Origin: Nonomuraea aurantiaca
Lineage (GTDB): Bacteria; Actinomycetota; Actinomycetes; Streptosporangiales; Streptosporangiaceae
NCBI RefSeq assembly: GCF_020215705.1
Contig: NZ_JAIWNB010000006.1
Coordinates: 62,001-126,000, forward strand
Length of the DNA: 64,000 nt
Reading direction: 5' to 3'
Numbering within the stretch: the stretch's first letter is position 1; each line of letters starts with the position of its first letter. This document shows positions 7,564-15,593 of this stretch, piece by piece. The notes beneath the pieces were generated by a model. That model saw only the letters and a program-made list of their open reading frames with translations, made no database searches and was not told the DNA's origin. A program made the position numbers and the translations under genes.

Positions 7564-8424
7564 GTGATCATCGACATCCATCAGCATTTGTGGACCGGAA
7601 CATTCGTCGAAGCGCTCCGCGACCGGACCGCGCCTCCCTACCTCGACGGCTGGACGCTGATCCTCGACGGCGAGCCGCCCTACGAGGTCGACCCCGCCGA
7701 CCACGCGAACCGGGACGTCTCAGGGCTGGAGCTGGCCCTGGTCTCGCTGTCCAGCCCGCTCGGCATCGAGTTCCTGCCGCCGGAGGAGGCGTGGCCGCTG
7801 CTCGACGCCTATCACGAGGGCGCGCTCGGGCTGCCCGAGCCGTTCGGGGCATGGGCCTCGACCTGCCACAGCGAGCCTGACCCCGAGCGCCTGGCCAAGG
7901 ACCTCGACCGCGGGTTCGCCGGGCTGCAGATCCCGGCGACGGCCGTGCCCGACGACCGCCTGCTGGACGTGCTCACGGAGCGGGACCTGCCGCTGTTCGT
8001 CCATCCGGGCCCGGCCGCGGCCACCCCCGGCACACCGTCGTGGTGGCCCGCGCTGGTGCCGTACGTCCAGCAGATGCACGCGTCGTGGCACTACTTCCAT
8101 GCGGTCGTCCGGCCGCGCCACCCCAGGCTGCGCGTGTGCTTCGCGCTGCTGGCCGGGCTGGCCCCGCTCCACTCGGAGCGACTGATCGCGAGGGGCGGCA
8201 CCAGCCGCGGCCTGGTGGACCCCGGCTGCTTCGTGGAGACCTCCTCGTACGGCCCGCGCGCGATCGACGCGATCGTCCGCGAGCTCGGCGTCGACGTCGT
8301 GGTCAACGGCTCCGACGCCCCCTACGCCACCGCACCCGACCCGGGACTCGGCGAGGCAGCCGCCCACGCCATCCGGGTCACCAATCCCCGTCGTCTACTC
8401 GGTCGAAAGGAGACCCGTACGTGA
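7564..8424 (+). CDS. Amidohydrolase family protein (metal-dependent TIM-barrel hydrolase/decarboxylase)
   Basis: About 286 residues. An N-terminal DIHQHLW metal-binding motif, LFVHPGPA mid-protein, a lone HAVVRPRHPRLRV strand and a C-terminal VVNGSDAPYATAPD segment with the conserved Asp identify the amidohydrolase-2 superfamily (ACMSD/salicylate decarboxylase-like TIM barrels). The first possible GTG at 7558 is one base from the GGGAGG Shine-Dalgarno, so GTG 7564 is the credible start. The stop overlaps the start of the dioxygenase-like gene (GTGA), so the two are translationally coupled. Substrate unknown. The pairing suggests ring or side-chain degradation of a sulfur- or carboxyl-containing compound, which is inference. 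Confidence 0.85.
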   Translation: MIIDIHQHLWTGTFVEALRDRTAPPYLDGWTLILDGEPPYEVDPADHANRDVSGLELALVSLSSPLGIEFLPPEEAWPLLDAYHEGALGLPEPFGAWASTCHSEPDPERLAKDLDRGFAGLQIPATAVPDDRLLDVLTERDLPLFVHPGPAAATPGTPSWWPALVPYVQQMHASWHYFHAVVRPRHPRLRVCFALLAGLAPLHSERLIARGGTSRGLVDPGCFVETSSYGPRAIDAIVRELGVDVVVNGSDAPYATAPDPGLGEAAAHAIRVTNPRRLLGRKETRT

Positions 8425-8978
8425 GCGAGCAAATCCTCGAGCACACCGGCATTGATCAAACCCAGGACGGGGGTGCCTGTGCCCGGCTTCCGGAGCGCAC
8501 ACTGGACCGGCGCGAGCTGCGCAAGCTGGTGAACGAGCTGGCCGCCAACCCGGCCGAGTGGCGCAACCAGGTGGAGTTCCCCGCCGACGGCGGCCGGCAC
8601 TACGCCTCGCTCTACCGTGACGCCTACGTCGACGTCTGGCTCCTGTGCTGGCGGCCCGAGGACGACACGGGCTGGCACGACCACGACATCTCCTCGGGCG
8701 CGGTCCACGTGGTCCAGGGGGCGCTGCTGGAGTGCAACCCGCGCATCGGCGGCGAGCACCTGGAGACCGTGGTGTCGGAGGGGCAGTCGTTCTCGTTCGG
8801 CCCGGACCACATCCACCGGCTCAACGGCGCCATGGACAACAGCGTCTCGATCCACGCCTACTCGCCGCCGCTGTGGCGGCTCGGCCAGTACTCCATCGAC
8901 GACACCGGTGTCATGCGCCGCGTCTCGGTCAGCTACGCCGACGAGCTTCGTCCGATGGACGACGCCGCGGTGGCCTGA
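8421..8978 (+). CDS. Cysteine dioxygenase-like thiol dioxygenase (cupin)
   Basis: 185 residues. Bacterial cysteine dioxygenase-type cupin with iron ligands H86 and H88 in GWHDHD and H132 in DHIHRLNG. The HAYSPP motif carries the conserved tyrosine (Y147). The position of the mammalian crosslink cysteine is glycine (SSG, residue 93), as is normal for bacterial members. The enzyme class oxidises a thiol such as L-cysteine or 3-mercaptopropionate to a sulfinate with O2 and Fe(II). GTG 8421 overlaps the upstream stop, with AAGGAG at 8407-8412. Its last 50 bp overlap the convergent FhuF-like gene. Being the partner of an amidohydrolase rather than of sulfur-assimilation genes makes the true substrate uncertain. 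Confidence 0.85.
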   Translation: MSEQILEHTGIDQTQDGGACARLPERTLDRRELRKLVNELAANPAEWRNQVEFPADGGRHYASLYRDAYVDVWLLCWRPEDDTGWHDHDISSGAVHVVQGALLECNPRIGGEHLETVVSEGQSFSFGPDHIHRLNGAMDNSVSIHAYSPPLWRLGQYSIDDTGVMRRVSVSYADELRPMDDAAVA

Positions 8979-9615
8979 GCACGCAGCAGCTCGCGCAGGG
9001 CTCCACATCGGGCAGCGCGATCCACAGGCAGCAGGTCCGGCGGAAGTAGCCGTCGTCGGAGGGCTCGATCAGCCCGTCGACCGGCTTGCCGATCTCGGCC
9101 AACAGCGCCATGTAGTCACCCGCCACGAACTGCGTCAACGGGTGGGCGAACGCCTCCGCGGTCGAACCCCAGAGCGTCCGCTCACCCACTCTGGCCATCC
9201 GGCTGAGCACGCGGACGAGCGGCGCCTGCGACTCGGCCAGCGCCCGCCTGATCGGCGCGACGCCGGAGCCCCAGCTCACGCGGCTGGCCGCGATCGTCAC
9301 CCCCGCCCCGGACACCTTGAAGTACGTGTCGGCCGGCCGCATGGTGGGCACCCGCCCGTCGAGCGCCCAGCCGAGCGCCATCGGCATCGTGTGCCAGTAG
9401 CCGTAGGTCTTCCAGAACAGCGCGGCACCGACGTGGCGCGGGGCGCTCCAGCGCGCCGCCGTCTCGTCGACCAGCTCCTCCAGCAGCGTGTACGGCGGGC
9501 GCAGCAGCTCCGAGGCGGCCGTCCAGGTCTCGTCCGGCGTGATGACCAGATCGGGTTCGACCCCGATCACCCCGCCGCGCTCGTCGGCCAACCGCTGCAG
9601 CGCCTCCGTCAGCAC
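8929..9615 (-). CDS. FhuF-like (2Fe-2S) ferric iron reductase family protein
   Basis: 228 residues. The C-terminus carries TCCLWIALPDVEPCASCC, an exact CC-x10-C-x2-C arrangement, the signature that binds the unusual 2Fe-2S cluster of FhuF siderophore-iron reductases. An aromatic-rich central region (VGAALFWKTYGYWHTMPMAL) also fits this family. GTG 9615 has GGGAGGA just upstream. It begins 13 nt after the stop of the MFS gene on the same strand, so an MFS-FhuF transcript is likely. That would fit uptake and reduction of a small iron chelate, but the MFS is of the CynX type and the link is inference. The 3' end overlaps the dioxygenase gene by 50 bp. Confidence 0.8.
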   Translation of the reverse strand: MLTEALQRLADERGGVIGVEPDLVITPDETWTAASELLRPPYTLLEELVDETAARWSAPRHVGAALFWKTYGYWHTMPMALGWALDGRVPTMRPADTYFKVSGAGVTIAASRVSWGSGVAPIRRALAESQAPLVRVLSRMARVGERTLWGSTAEAFAHPLTQFVAGDYMALLAEIGKPVDGLIEPSDDGYFRRTCCLWIALPDVEPCASCCVLRPPRRRPSDEARRRS

Positions 9616-9628
9616 GTGAGTCCTCCCG

Positions 9629-10810
9629 CTACCGGTAAGCCTTGTCCAACGTAGCAGGACGCCCCGCGAACCAGCCGGCCAGGAGCTGCGCCCCCAGCAC
9701 CCCGAGCCCCGTCAGCAAGGACACCGTCCACCCGCCGGACACCTGCCTGAGCAGCCCGAACAGGACCGGCCCCAGCGCGGCCACCGCGTACCCCACCGAC
9801 TGCGCCACCGACGACAGCGCGGTCACCGACGCCGGGTCGGGCGCGCGCAGCGCGATCAGCAGCAGCGCCAGCGCGAACGAGGCCCCCTGCCCGACCCCGA
9901 GCACGACCATCCACACCCACGGCAGCCAGGGCGCGGCGACCGGGGCCAGCAACATGCCGAGGTACCCGGCCACGGTCAGCAGCCCCGCCCCCATCACGAA
10001 CGGCACCTGCGACGGCCGCCGCCCGGCCAGGATCGGCACGGCGAGCGTGGCGCCCACCTGGACCAGGTTCGTCACACTGAGCAGGTAGCCGGCCTGATCG
10101 GCGGGCAGGCCGGCGTCATGGAAGATCGTCGGCAGCCAGGCCAGCAGCACGTAGAAGGTGAACGACTGCAGGCCCATGAGCGCGGTCACGTACCAGGTGA
10201 TCCGGCTGCGCAGCACCACCCCGAACGGCCGCGGCCCGCCCTGCGGCCCCGCCTGCCCGCGCAGCGCCTGCGGCAGCCAGAGCAGCGCGGCAAGCAGCGC
10301 GGGCACGGCCATCAGCGCCGAGACGCCCCGCCAGCCGTAGCCCGTGGCGTGCTCGACGGGGATCACCAACGCCGAGGCGGTCGCGGCGCCGCCCACGATC
10401 GCGGAGCTGTAGACGCCGGTCATCAGGTTGACCCGGTCGGGGAAGTACTCCTTGGTGATGCCGGGCATGGCCACGTTCATCACGGCGATGGCGGTGGCCG
10501 CGATCGCCGAGCCCGCGTACAGCGCGGGGACGCCGTCGAGGCCGCGCAGCACCACGCCGGCGGCCAGCACGAGGAGCCCGGCGAGCAGCGTGCGGTCCAG
10601 CCCGATCCGGCGCGCGAGCAGCGGCGCGATCGGCCCGAACACGCCCAGGCAGACCACCATCACCGTGGTGATCCCGCCGCCGGCGGCGGGTGTGAGGCCG
10701 ACGTCGTTCATGACCTCGTCGAGGAGCGGGGAGACGCCGGCGATCGCGGGCCGCAGGTTCAGCGCGGCCAGCACGAACCCGGCGACGAGGAGTGCGGATC
10801 TCGGCGACAT
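9629..10810 (-). CDS. MFS transporter, CynX/NimT (cyanate permease-like) type
   Basis: 393 residues with about 12 membrane segments. The N-terminus (LLVAGFVLAALNLRPAIAGV) is the hallmark of the CynX/NimT branch of the major facilitator superfamily, whose characterised members take up cyanate or export nitroimidazole-type compounds. The ATG at 10810 was chosen because upstream in-frame sequence belongs to the divergent promoter and LacI gene antisense. The gene is divergent from the LacI regulator at 10880, with a perfect GACAACGTTGTC operator between them, and is followed at once by the FhuF-like gene. Substrate unknown. Confidence 0.88.
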   Translation of the reverse strand: MSPRSALLVAGFVLAALNLRPAIAGVSPLLDEVMNDVGLTPAAGGGITTVMVVCLGVFGPIAPLLARRIGLDRTLLAGLLVLAAGVVLRGLDGVPALYAGSAIAATAIAVMNVAMPGITKEYFPDRVNLMTGVYSSAIVGGAATASALVIPVEHATGYGWRGVSALMAVPALLAALLWLPQALRGQAGPQGGPRPFGVVLRSRITWYVTALMGLQSFTFYVLLAWLPTIFHDAGLPADQAGYLLSVTNLVQVGATLAVPILAGRRPSQVPFVMGAGLLTVAGYLGMLLAPVAAPWLPWVWMVVLGVGQGASFALALLLIALRAPDPASVTALSSVAQSVGYAVAALGPVLFGLLRQVSGGWTVSLLTGLGVLGAQLLAGWFAGRPATLDKAYR

Positions 10811-10837
10811 AGAACCTCTACTCTCGCATAACCCTCT

Positions 10838-10849
10838 GACAACGTTGTC
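10838..10849. promoter_or_regulatory. LacI-type operator GACAACGTTGTC
   Basis: A perfect 12-bp palindrome lies midway between the divergent MFS (start 10810) and LacI (start 10880) genes. The same word, extended to 14 bp, precedes the sugar ABC importer at 26413-26426. Confidence 0.8.
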
Positions 10850-10879
10850 TGGCCGTCCTACTTGGGAAAGGATCCAAGA

Positions 10880-11860
10880 GTGAGACCGACGATGAAGGAT
10901 GTCGCCACGGCAGCCGGGGTGGCGCTCAAGACGGTCTCGCGCGTCGTGAACGGCGAGCCGGGCGTCAATCCGGCGACGGCCGAACGGGTGCGCGAGGCCA
11001 TCGACCGGCTGGGCTACAGCCGCAACGAGAGCGCCCGCGTGCTGCGCAGGGGCCGCACCGCGACCGTCGGGCTGGTCATCGAGGATGTCGCCGACCCGTT
11101 CTACGCGGGGCTGAGCCGGGCGGTGGAGGAGGTGGTCATCGGTGAGGGCTGCCTGCTGCTGAGCGGCTCGTCCGGCGAGAAGCCGGCCAGGGAGCGCGAG
11201 CTGGTGCGCACGTTCTGCGCCCGCCGGGTCGACGGTCTGATCGTGGTGCCCGCCGGTGACGACCACTCCTACCTGCGTCCCGAGCTCGACGCCGGGACGC
11301 CCGCGGTGTTCGCGGACCGGCCGCCCGGGCCCGGCCTGGACGTCGACACCGTGCTCAGCGACAACGCGGGCGGCGCCAGGGAGGCCGTCGGCCACCTCCT
11401 GGCGCACGGCCACCACCGGATCGCCATGCTCGGCGACCATCCGTCGATCTACACGGCGGCCGAGCGGCTGGCGGGTTACCGCGCGGCTCTCGGCCCGCTC
11501 TTCGACTCCCGGCTGGTGGCGATGCGCGGGCCCGCGCCCGAGACGGTCTGGGACGACCTGGAGCGGATGCTGGCGCTCGACTCGCCGCCGACCGCCCTGT
11601 TCACCGGCAACGGGCGGCTCACCGTGACCGCGCTGCGCGCCCTGGGCGGGCGGCGGATGGGGCTGGTCGGGTTCGACGACTTCGAGCTGGCCGACCTGCT
11701 GACGCCCGGGGTGACGGTGGTGGCCCAGGACCCGGCCGGGATGGGCCGGGTGGCGGCCGAGCTGCTGTTCCGCCGCCTGGCAGGGGACGGCGGGCCGTCG
11801 GAGCACGTCGAGCTGCCGGTACGCCTCATCCCCCGCGGCTCGGGCGAACTACCTCCGTGA
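10880..11860 (+). CDS. LacI-family transcriptional regulator
   Basis: 326 residues. HTH (MKDVATAAGVALKTVSRVVN) and hinge (RVLRRGRTATVGLVI) at the N-terminus, then a ligand domain with VADPFYAGLSRAVEE, DGLIVVPAG, LLAHGHHRIAMLG and MGLVGFDDFELADLLTPGVT. The GTG at 10880 has GGGAAAGGA in front, and the ATG at 10892 is the alternative. The GACAACGTTGTC palindrome directly upstream is its probable autoregulatory site. The identical palindrome before the ABC importer at 26.4 kb suggests that this protein or a close paralogue controls that system too. The last 35 bp overlap the convergent MFS gene. Confidence 0.93.
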   Translation: MRPTMKDVATAAGVALKTVSRVVNGEPGVNPATAERVREAIDRLGYSRNESARVLRRGRTATVGLVIEDVADPFYAGLSRAVEEVVIGEGCLLLSGSSGEKPARERELVRTFCARRVDGLIVVPAGDDHSYLRPELDAGTPAVFADRPPGPGLDVDTVLSDNAGGAREAVGHLLAHGHHRIAMLGDHPSIYTAAERLAGYRAALGPLFDSRLVAMRGPAPETVWDDLERMLALDSPPTALFTGNGRLTVTALRALGGRRMGLVGFDDFELADLLTPGVTVVAQDPAGMGRVAAELLFRRLAGDGGPSEHVELPVRLIPRGSGELPP

Positions 11861-13175
11861 CCTCCGGGCCCGCCTCTCCGGCCGAAGCCGGGTAGGCGTC
11901 TCCAGCTAGAGCCGGGCGAGTGTCCGGGCGTAGTGCGCCTGACAGGGCCAGGGCGACGAGGACGCCCGCGACGCCCGCCGCGAAGATCGCCGGTCCCGGT
12001 CCGATCGCCTCGCCCAGGACGCCGATCGCCGCCGCGCCGATCGCCTGCCCGGTCATCAGCCCGGCCGACAGCAGCCCGAACGCCTGGCCGCGTACCTCCT
12101 CCGGCACCGCGTCCACGAAACGCCGCTGCAACCCGAGCTGGTAGGACACCCCGGCGGCGGACACGGCGGCCAGCACCGCCGCCCACGCCACGCCGGGCGC
12201 CATGAGGAAGGCCAGCCACGGCAGCCCGATCAGCACCGCCAGCGGCAGCGACAGCCGCTCCCTGACCGCCGGAGCCGCGAACCGCCCCACCGTGAACTCC
12301 CCGACCGCCATCCCACCGGCCGCCGCCGCCAGCACCACCCCCGCCTGCCCCTGGCCACCCAGATAGGGCACGACCATCGCCTCGGCCCCGGCCAAGCACA
12401 TGCACGGCAGCCAGCTCGAAAGCAGCAGCCCCCGCACCCGCCGATCGACCATCAGCGACCGATTCACCCGCAGAGTCACCCGCACGGCCCCACCGCCCGA
12501 GCCGCGACCCGCCGCCCCATCACCGGCCGCCGCCGTACGGCCGCCTGCCGCGCCACCAGCAGCCGTACCACTGCCTGCCGCGCCCCGGCCAGGCCGGTAA
12601 GGCAGGCCGTACCGGAGTACCAGGGCGGCCACCGCCGAGAGCGCCGCCGTGACCGCCAGCGCCCCGCGCGGCCCCGTGACCGCCAGGAAGGCACCCCCCA
12701 CGGCCAGCCCGGCGATCTGGGCGCCCGCCGAGGTGACCCCCATCAGCGACCGCGCCAGCACGAACGCGTCCCCGGGCAGCACGTCGGGCAGCAACGCACT
12801 GCGCGCCGCCCCGAACACCGGCGCGAACAGCCCCGTCACCAGCACCAGCCCGAGCATCACCGGCACCGGCAGTCCGGCGAAGGCCAGCAGCAGGCACACC
12901 ACCACCCTGACCAGCTCGCCCACGACCATCACCGCCCGAGGCGGCAGCCGATCGGCCAGCGAGAGCAGGAACAGCCCGCCCAGGATGTACGGCAGCCACC
13001 CGGCCATGTACGCGGCGGCCGAGAGCCCCGGCGACCCCGTCTCCGCGTACACCAGCACCGACAGCGCCAGCATCTTGATCGAGTCCCCGGAGATCAGCAG
13101 CGCGAAGCTGCCGAACAGCACCCGGAACTCCCGCACCGCGAACACCTGCCCGAAGGTGGCCCCACGCTCGGTCAA
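11826..13175 (-). CDS. MFS transporter (DHA3-like efflux type)
   Basis: About 449 residues, roughly 12 membrane helices. FGQVFAVREFRVLFGSFALL at the N-terminus, GWLPYILGGLFLLSLADR, and a poorly conserved Gly/Ala-rich loop between helices 6 and 7 are typical of actinobacterial multidrug-type MFS. The longest frame starts at ATG 13190, but TGGAGG inside its first codons makes TTG 13175 the better-supplied start. It is divergent from an ArsR-type regulator at 13287, a common efflux-pump/regulator layout. The C-terminal tail contains a tandem 24-bp duplication (see 11872-11916) and overlaps the LacI gene 3' end by 35 bp. Confidence 0.87.
   Translation of the reverse strand: MTERGATFGQVFAVREFRVLFGSFALLISGDSIKMLALSVLVYAETGSPGLSAAAYMAGWLPYILGGLFLLSLADRLPPRAVMVVGELVRVVVCLLLAFAGLPVPVMLGLVLVTGLFAPVFGAARSALLPDVLPGDAFVLARSLMGVTSAGAQIAGLAVGGAFLAVTGPRGALAVTAALSAVAALVLRYGLPYRPGRGAAGSGTAAGGAAGGRTAAAGDGAAGRGSGGGAVRVTLRVNRSLMVDRRVRGLLLSSWLPCMCLAGAEAMVVPYLGGQGQAGVVLAAAAGGMAVGEFTVGRFAAPAVRERLSLPLAVLIGLPWLAFLMAPGVAWAAVLAAVSAAGVSYQLGLQRRFVDAVPEEVRGQAFGLLSAGLMTGQAIGAAAIGVLGEAIGPGPAIFAAGVAGVLVALALSGALRPDTRPALAGDAYPASAGEAGPEVTEVVRPSRGG
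11872..11916. repeat. 24-bp period duplication in the MFS C-terminal tail
   Basis: GCCTCTCCGGCCGAAGCCGGG (11872-11892) recurs as GCGTCTCCAGCTAGAGCCGGG (11896-11916). It encodes two related eight-residue units at the C-terminus of the minus-strand MFS protein. Confidence 0.65.
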
Positions 13176-13264
13176 CCCGCACCTCCACATTGAAAGGGCG
13201 GCTCCGGAGGGAGGTCTCGGAACCGCCGGTCACGATGCTGCGGGACCAGGCCCGGCGAAGGCGA

Positions 13265-13284
13265 CACTTTCGGATATAAACGAA
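13265..13284. promoter_or_regulatory. Putative ArsR-type operator CTTTCG-N8-CGAAAG
   Basis: Inverted repeat (13265-13270 with 13279-13284) flanking the AT-rich core GATATAAA, ending three bases before the GTG of the ArsR-type gene. The core resembles a -10 region, so binding here would block the regulator's own promoter and possibly that of the divergent MFS. Confidence 0.6.
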
Positions 13285-13286
13285 AG

Positions 13287-14273
13287 GTGTTCAGGATCGA
13301 GGTCACCCCGCAGGACGTGGTGGCCAGCCGGTTCGCCATCTCGCCGCTGATCGAGACCATGCACGCGCAGTGGGTCCTCGAAGGGCGTACCAGGGCGGGC
13401 GCGCACCGGCGGTGGGTGGACAGGTGGCACGAGCGGTACAAGGAGCTCGCCGCCCGCCACCCCGCCCTGCGCGCCATGGCGGCGATCACCGGCAACAAGG
13501 GCAGCGGCAACGTCGACTTCATCGCGCCGCCGCCCGCCGGGATGAGCGTGCCGTTCGAGACCGAACTGGCCGCCATGCGCACGACTCCGGTCGGGCAGGC
13601 GCACGCCGAGATCGCCTCGGTCCTGGCCCAGCGGCCGCCCGTGCCGGAGTGGACCAGGCAGCTGCTGCTCGGACCCGACGTCGTCCAGGTGCTGGCCGAC
13701 GCCTACGAGGTGCTGTGGACGGAGATCCTGTCCGCGGACTGGCCGCGCTTCCAGGCGATCCTGGAGCGCGACGTGGTGCAGCGGGCGGGCCGGCTCGCGG
13801 CGTACGGCTGGGCGGCCGCGCTCGACGACCTGAGCGAGCAGGTCCGGTGGCACGGCGACGGGTACATCGAGGTCCGGATGGGCCAGAGCGAGGAGCGGCA
13901 CCGACTCGGCGGCAAGGGGCTGCTGTTCCTGCCGTCGGCGTTCGTGCCCGCCGTGGGCGCCTATCTGGAGGACGCCTGGCCGTACGCGCTCACGTACCCG
14001 GCCCGCGGCACGGCCGTCGAGGCGCCCGCGACGGGAGCGGGGGCGGCCCTGGCGGTGCTGATCGGCCGCACCCGGGCCCGCATCCTCGCCGAGCTCGCCG
14101 TGCCCGCCACGACCACCCACCTCGCCGCCCTGCTCGGACACAGCCTCGGCACCACGGGCGGCCACCTGGCCGCCCTGCGCCGCACCGGCCTCATCGCGGG
14201 CACCCGTACCGGCCGCGCCGTCCTGTACGCCCGCACCCCACTCGGCGACGCCCTCGTAGCGGGAAACAACTGA
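13287..14273 (+). CDS. ArsR/HTH-type transcriptional regulator with large N-terminal domain
   Basis: 328 residues. The C-terminal third is a winged helix (ARILAELAVPATTTHLAALL, GTTGGHLAALRRTGLI, AVLYARTPLGDAL), as in ArsR-family repressors. The N-terminal about 230 residues start FRIEVTPQDVVASRFAISPL, a segment seen in actinobacterial regulators that sit beside MFS pumps. No metal-binding cysteines are present, so the ligand is probably organic. Start GTG 13287 is poor in Shine-Dalgarno and may be leaderless. The CTTTCG/CGAAAG repeat immediately upstream is the likely operator shared with the divergent MFS gene. Confidence 0.83.
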   Translation: MFRIEVTPQDVVASRFAISPLIETMHAQWVLEGRTRAGAHRRWVDRWHERYKELAARHPALRAMAAITGNKGSGNVDFIAPPPAGMSVPFETELAAMRTTPVGQAHAEIASVLAQRPPVPEWTRQLLLGPDVVQVLADAYEVLWTEILSADWPRFQAILERDVVQRAGRLAAYGWAAALDDLSEQVRWHGDGYIEVRMGQSEERHRLGGKGLLFLPSAFVPAVGAYLEDAWPYALTYPARGTAVEAPATGAGAALAVLIGRTRARILAELAVPATTTHLAALLGHSLGTTGGHLAALRRTGLIAGTRTGRAVLYARTPLGDALVAGNN

Positions 14274-14346
14274 AGCACGGGTACGCGCGCGAGGACCGAT
14301 GATAGTTCGGCAGACTCGATACCCCCTTGATCTGAGGGCACGAAGG

Positions 14347-14377
14347 TATAGTCACATCCGTCCAGCACAACTGTTCA
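14347..14377 (+). promoter_or_regulatory. sorC-like gene promoter (-10 TATAGT) and operator
   Basis: TATAGT at 14347-14352 is a good -10 box. The word AGCACAACTGTTCA at 14364-14377 lies just downstream and matches the 14-mer TGGACAATTATTCA before the operon (15452-15465) at 10 of 14 positions. Both resemble the imperfect palindrome TGAACAATTGTTCA. I infer an autoregulatory SorC operator. Confidence 0.65.
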
Positions 14378-14396
14378 GGCCCGAGGGAGCGCGCGC

Positions 14397-15362
14397 ATGA
14401 AGGCCGCCGATGTCGCGCCAGAGGCGCAGGCCCGGTTCCCGCACGATCTCATGTACGCGGCAGCGACCCAGTACTACCTCGAAGACGCCACCCAGGCCGA
14501 CATCGCCAAGCGGCTGGGCGTCAGCAGGGCGACCGTGAGCCGGCTGCTCACCGAGGCCCGCCGCCAGGGCATCGTCGAGATCAAGGTGCACCGGCCCGCC
14601 ACCCTTGAGGACGGCCCCCTGGCCGCCAGCGTGGCCGAGGCGCTGCGGCTGCGGCGCGTCCACCTGGTCCCCAAGGTCAGCGGCCCGGCGCTGGGCCCCT
14701 GGCTGGCTCCGGGGCTGGCCCGCGCCCTGGCCGGGGTGGGGCTGGAGTCCGGCGACGTGGTGCTGGTCTCCTCCGGCAGCACGGTGTACGAGTGCGCGCG
14801 CGAGGGGCTCGGGCAGTTCCCCGGCGTCACCATCGCACCGGCTGTGGGCGGGCAGGAGGAGCCGCAGCCGTGGTTCCAGACCAACGAGACCACCCGCATC
14901 CTGGCCGAACGCGTCGGCGGCGTGCCCAGCTACCTGTACGCGCCCGCGCTGCCAGGGCCCGAGCTGTTCTACTCCCTCCAGCACGAGCCGTCGGTGCGCA
15001 AGGTCATGGACCTGTGGGCGCACGCCAAGTGCGCCATCGTCGGCGTCGGCTCCGCGCCGCTGATGCGTCAGGTCGTGCCCGCCTTCATGCCGCGTGACGC
15101 GGAGAGCCTGCGCGAGGCCGTGGGCGACGTCTGCATGCGCGTCTACGACCGGGCCGGCGAGCCGGTCTCCTATCCGGGCAGCGAGCGCCTGGTGGCCCCC
15201 GGCCTGCACGAACTACGCCGCATCCCGTCGTCGATCGCCGTCGCGGTGGGCGCCGAGAAGGTGCTGTCCATCATCGCGGGCGCCAAGGGCGGCTACTTCA
15301 ACCAGCTGGTCACCGACGTCCTGACCGCCGAGGGCCTCCTCGCCGCCGCCCGGCGCTCCTGA
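14397..15362 (+). CDS. SorC/DeoR-family sugar-responsive regulator
   Basis: 321 residues. The N-terminal HTH is DATQADIAKRLGVSRATVSR (about 29-48). The rest is the SorC sugar-phosphate-binding domain, with VLVSSGSTVYECAREG, a VGGQEEPQPWFQTNE segment, CAIVGVGSAPLM and a GAEKVLSIIAGAKGGYFNQL helix near the end. The family, which includes LsrR, SorC and DeoR-like repressors, senses phosphorylated sugars made by the operon it controls. It is transcribed in the same direction as, and 230 bp before, the importer-kinase operon, and shares an operator-like word with it. It is therefore the presumptive regulator of 15594-23292. Confidence 0.9.
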   Translation: MKAADVAPEAQARFPHDLMYAAATQYYLEDATQADIAKRLGVSRATVSRLLTEARRQGIVEIKVHRPATLEDGPLAASVAEALRLRRVHLVPKVSGPALGPWLAPGLARALAGVGLESGDVVLVSSGSTVYECAREGLGQFPGVTIAPAVGGQEEPQPWFQTNETTRILAERVGGVPSYLYAPALPGPELFYSLQHEPSVRKVMDLWAHAKCAIVGVGSAPLMRQVVPAFMPRDAESLREAVGDVCMRVYDRAGEPVSYPGSERLVAPGLHELRRIPSSIAVAVGAEKVLSIIAGAKGGYFNQLVTDVLTAEGLLAAARRS

Positions 15363-15451
15363 CGTTCCTGATAGACAGCCGACAAACCGGGAACGAACCC
15401 CAAAGGACTACTTCTTGCCCAAAACCAGGCTCAAGCCCTGAACACTTTTGC

Positions 15452-15465
15452 TGGACAATTATTCA
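15452..15465. promoter_or_regulatory. Putative SorC operator upstream of the importer-kinase operon
   Basis: TGGACAATTATTCA, an imperfect palindrome, lies 128 bp before the first gene. It matches the operator-like word in front of the SorC gene. A weaker TGAACACTTTTGCT word abuts it at 15439-15452. The rest of 15363-15593 is leader sequence without other recognisable signals. Confidence 0.6.
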
Positions 15466-15593
15466 GACCTCGCGCTAGCGTGAGCCGCACCACAGGACGT
15501 GGCCGGTTGTGAGCGGCTTGTCTCCCGTGGAGTTTTCGGGGGAGCGACGCGATCAGCGAGTCTGTGAGGACGTAGTGAGTGAGGAAAGAACCC

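Noticed and set aside
11826-13190. ATG 13190 as the start of the MFS gene
   Set aside because: TGGAGG lies within its first codons and is well placed for TTG 13175. The ATG has no Shine-Dalgarno, though it cannot be excluded.
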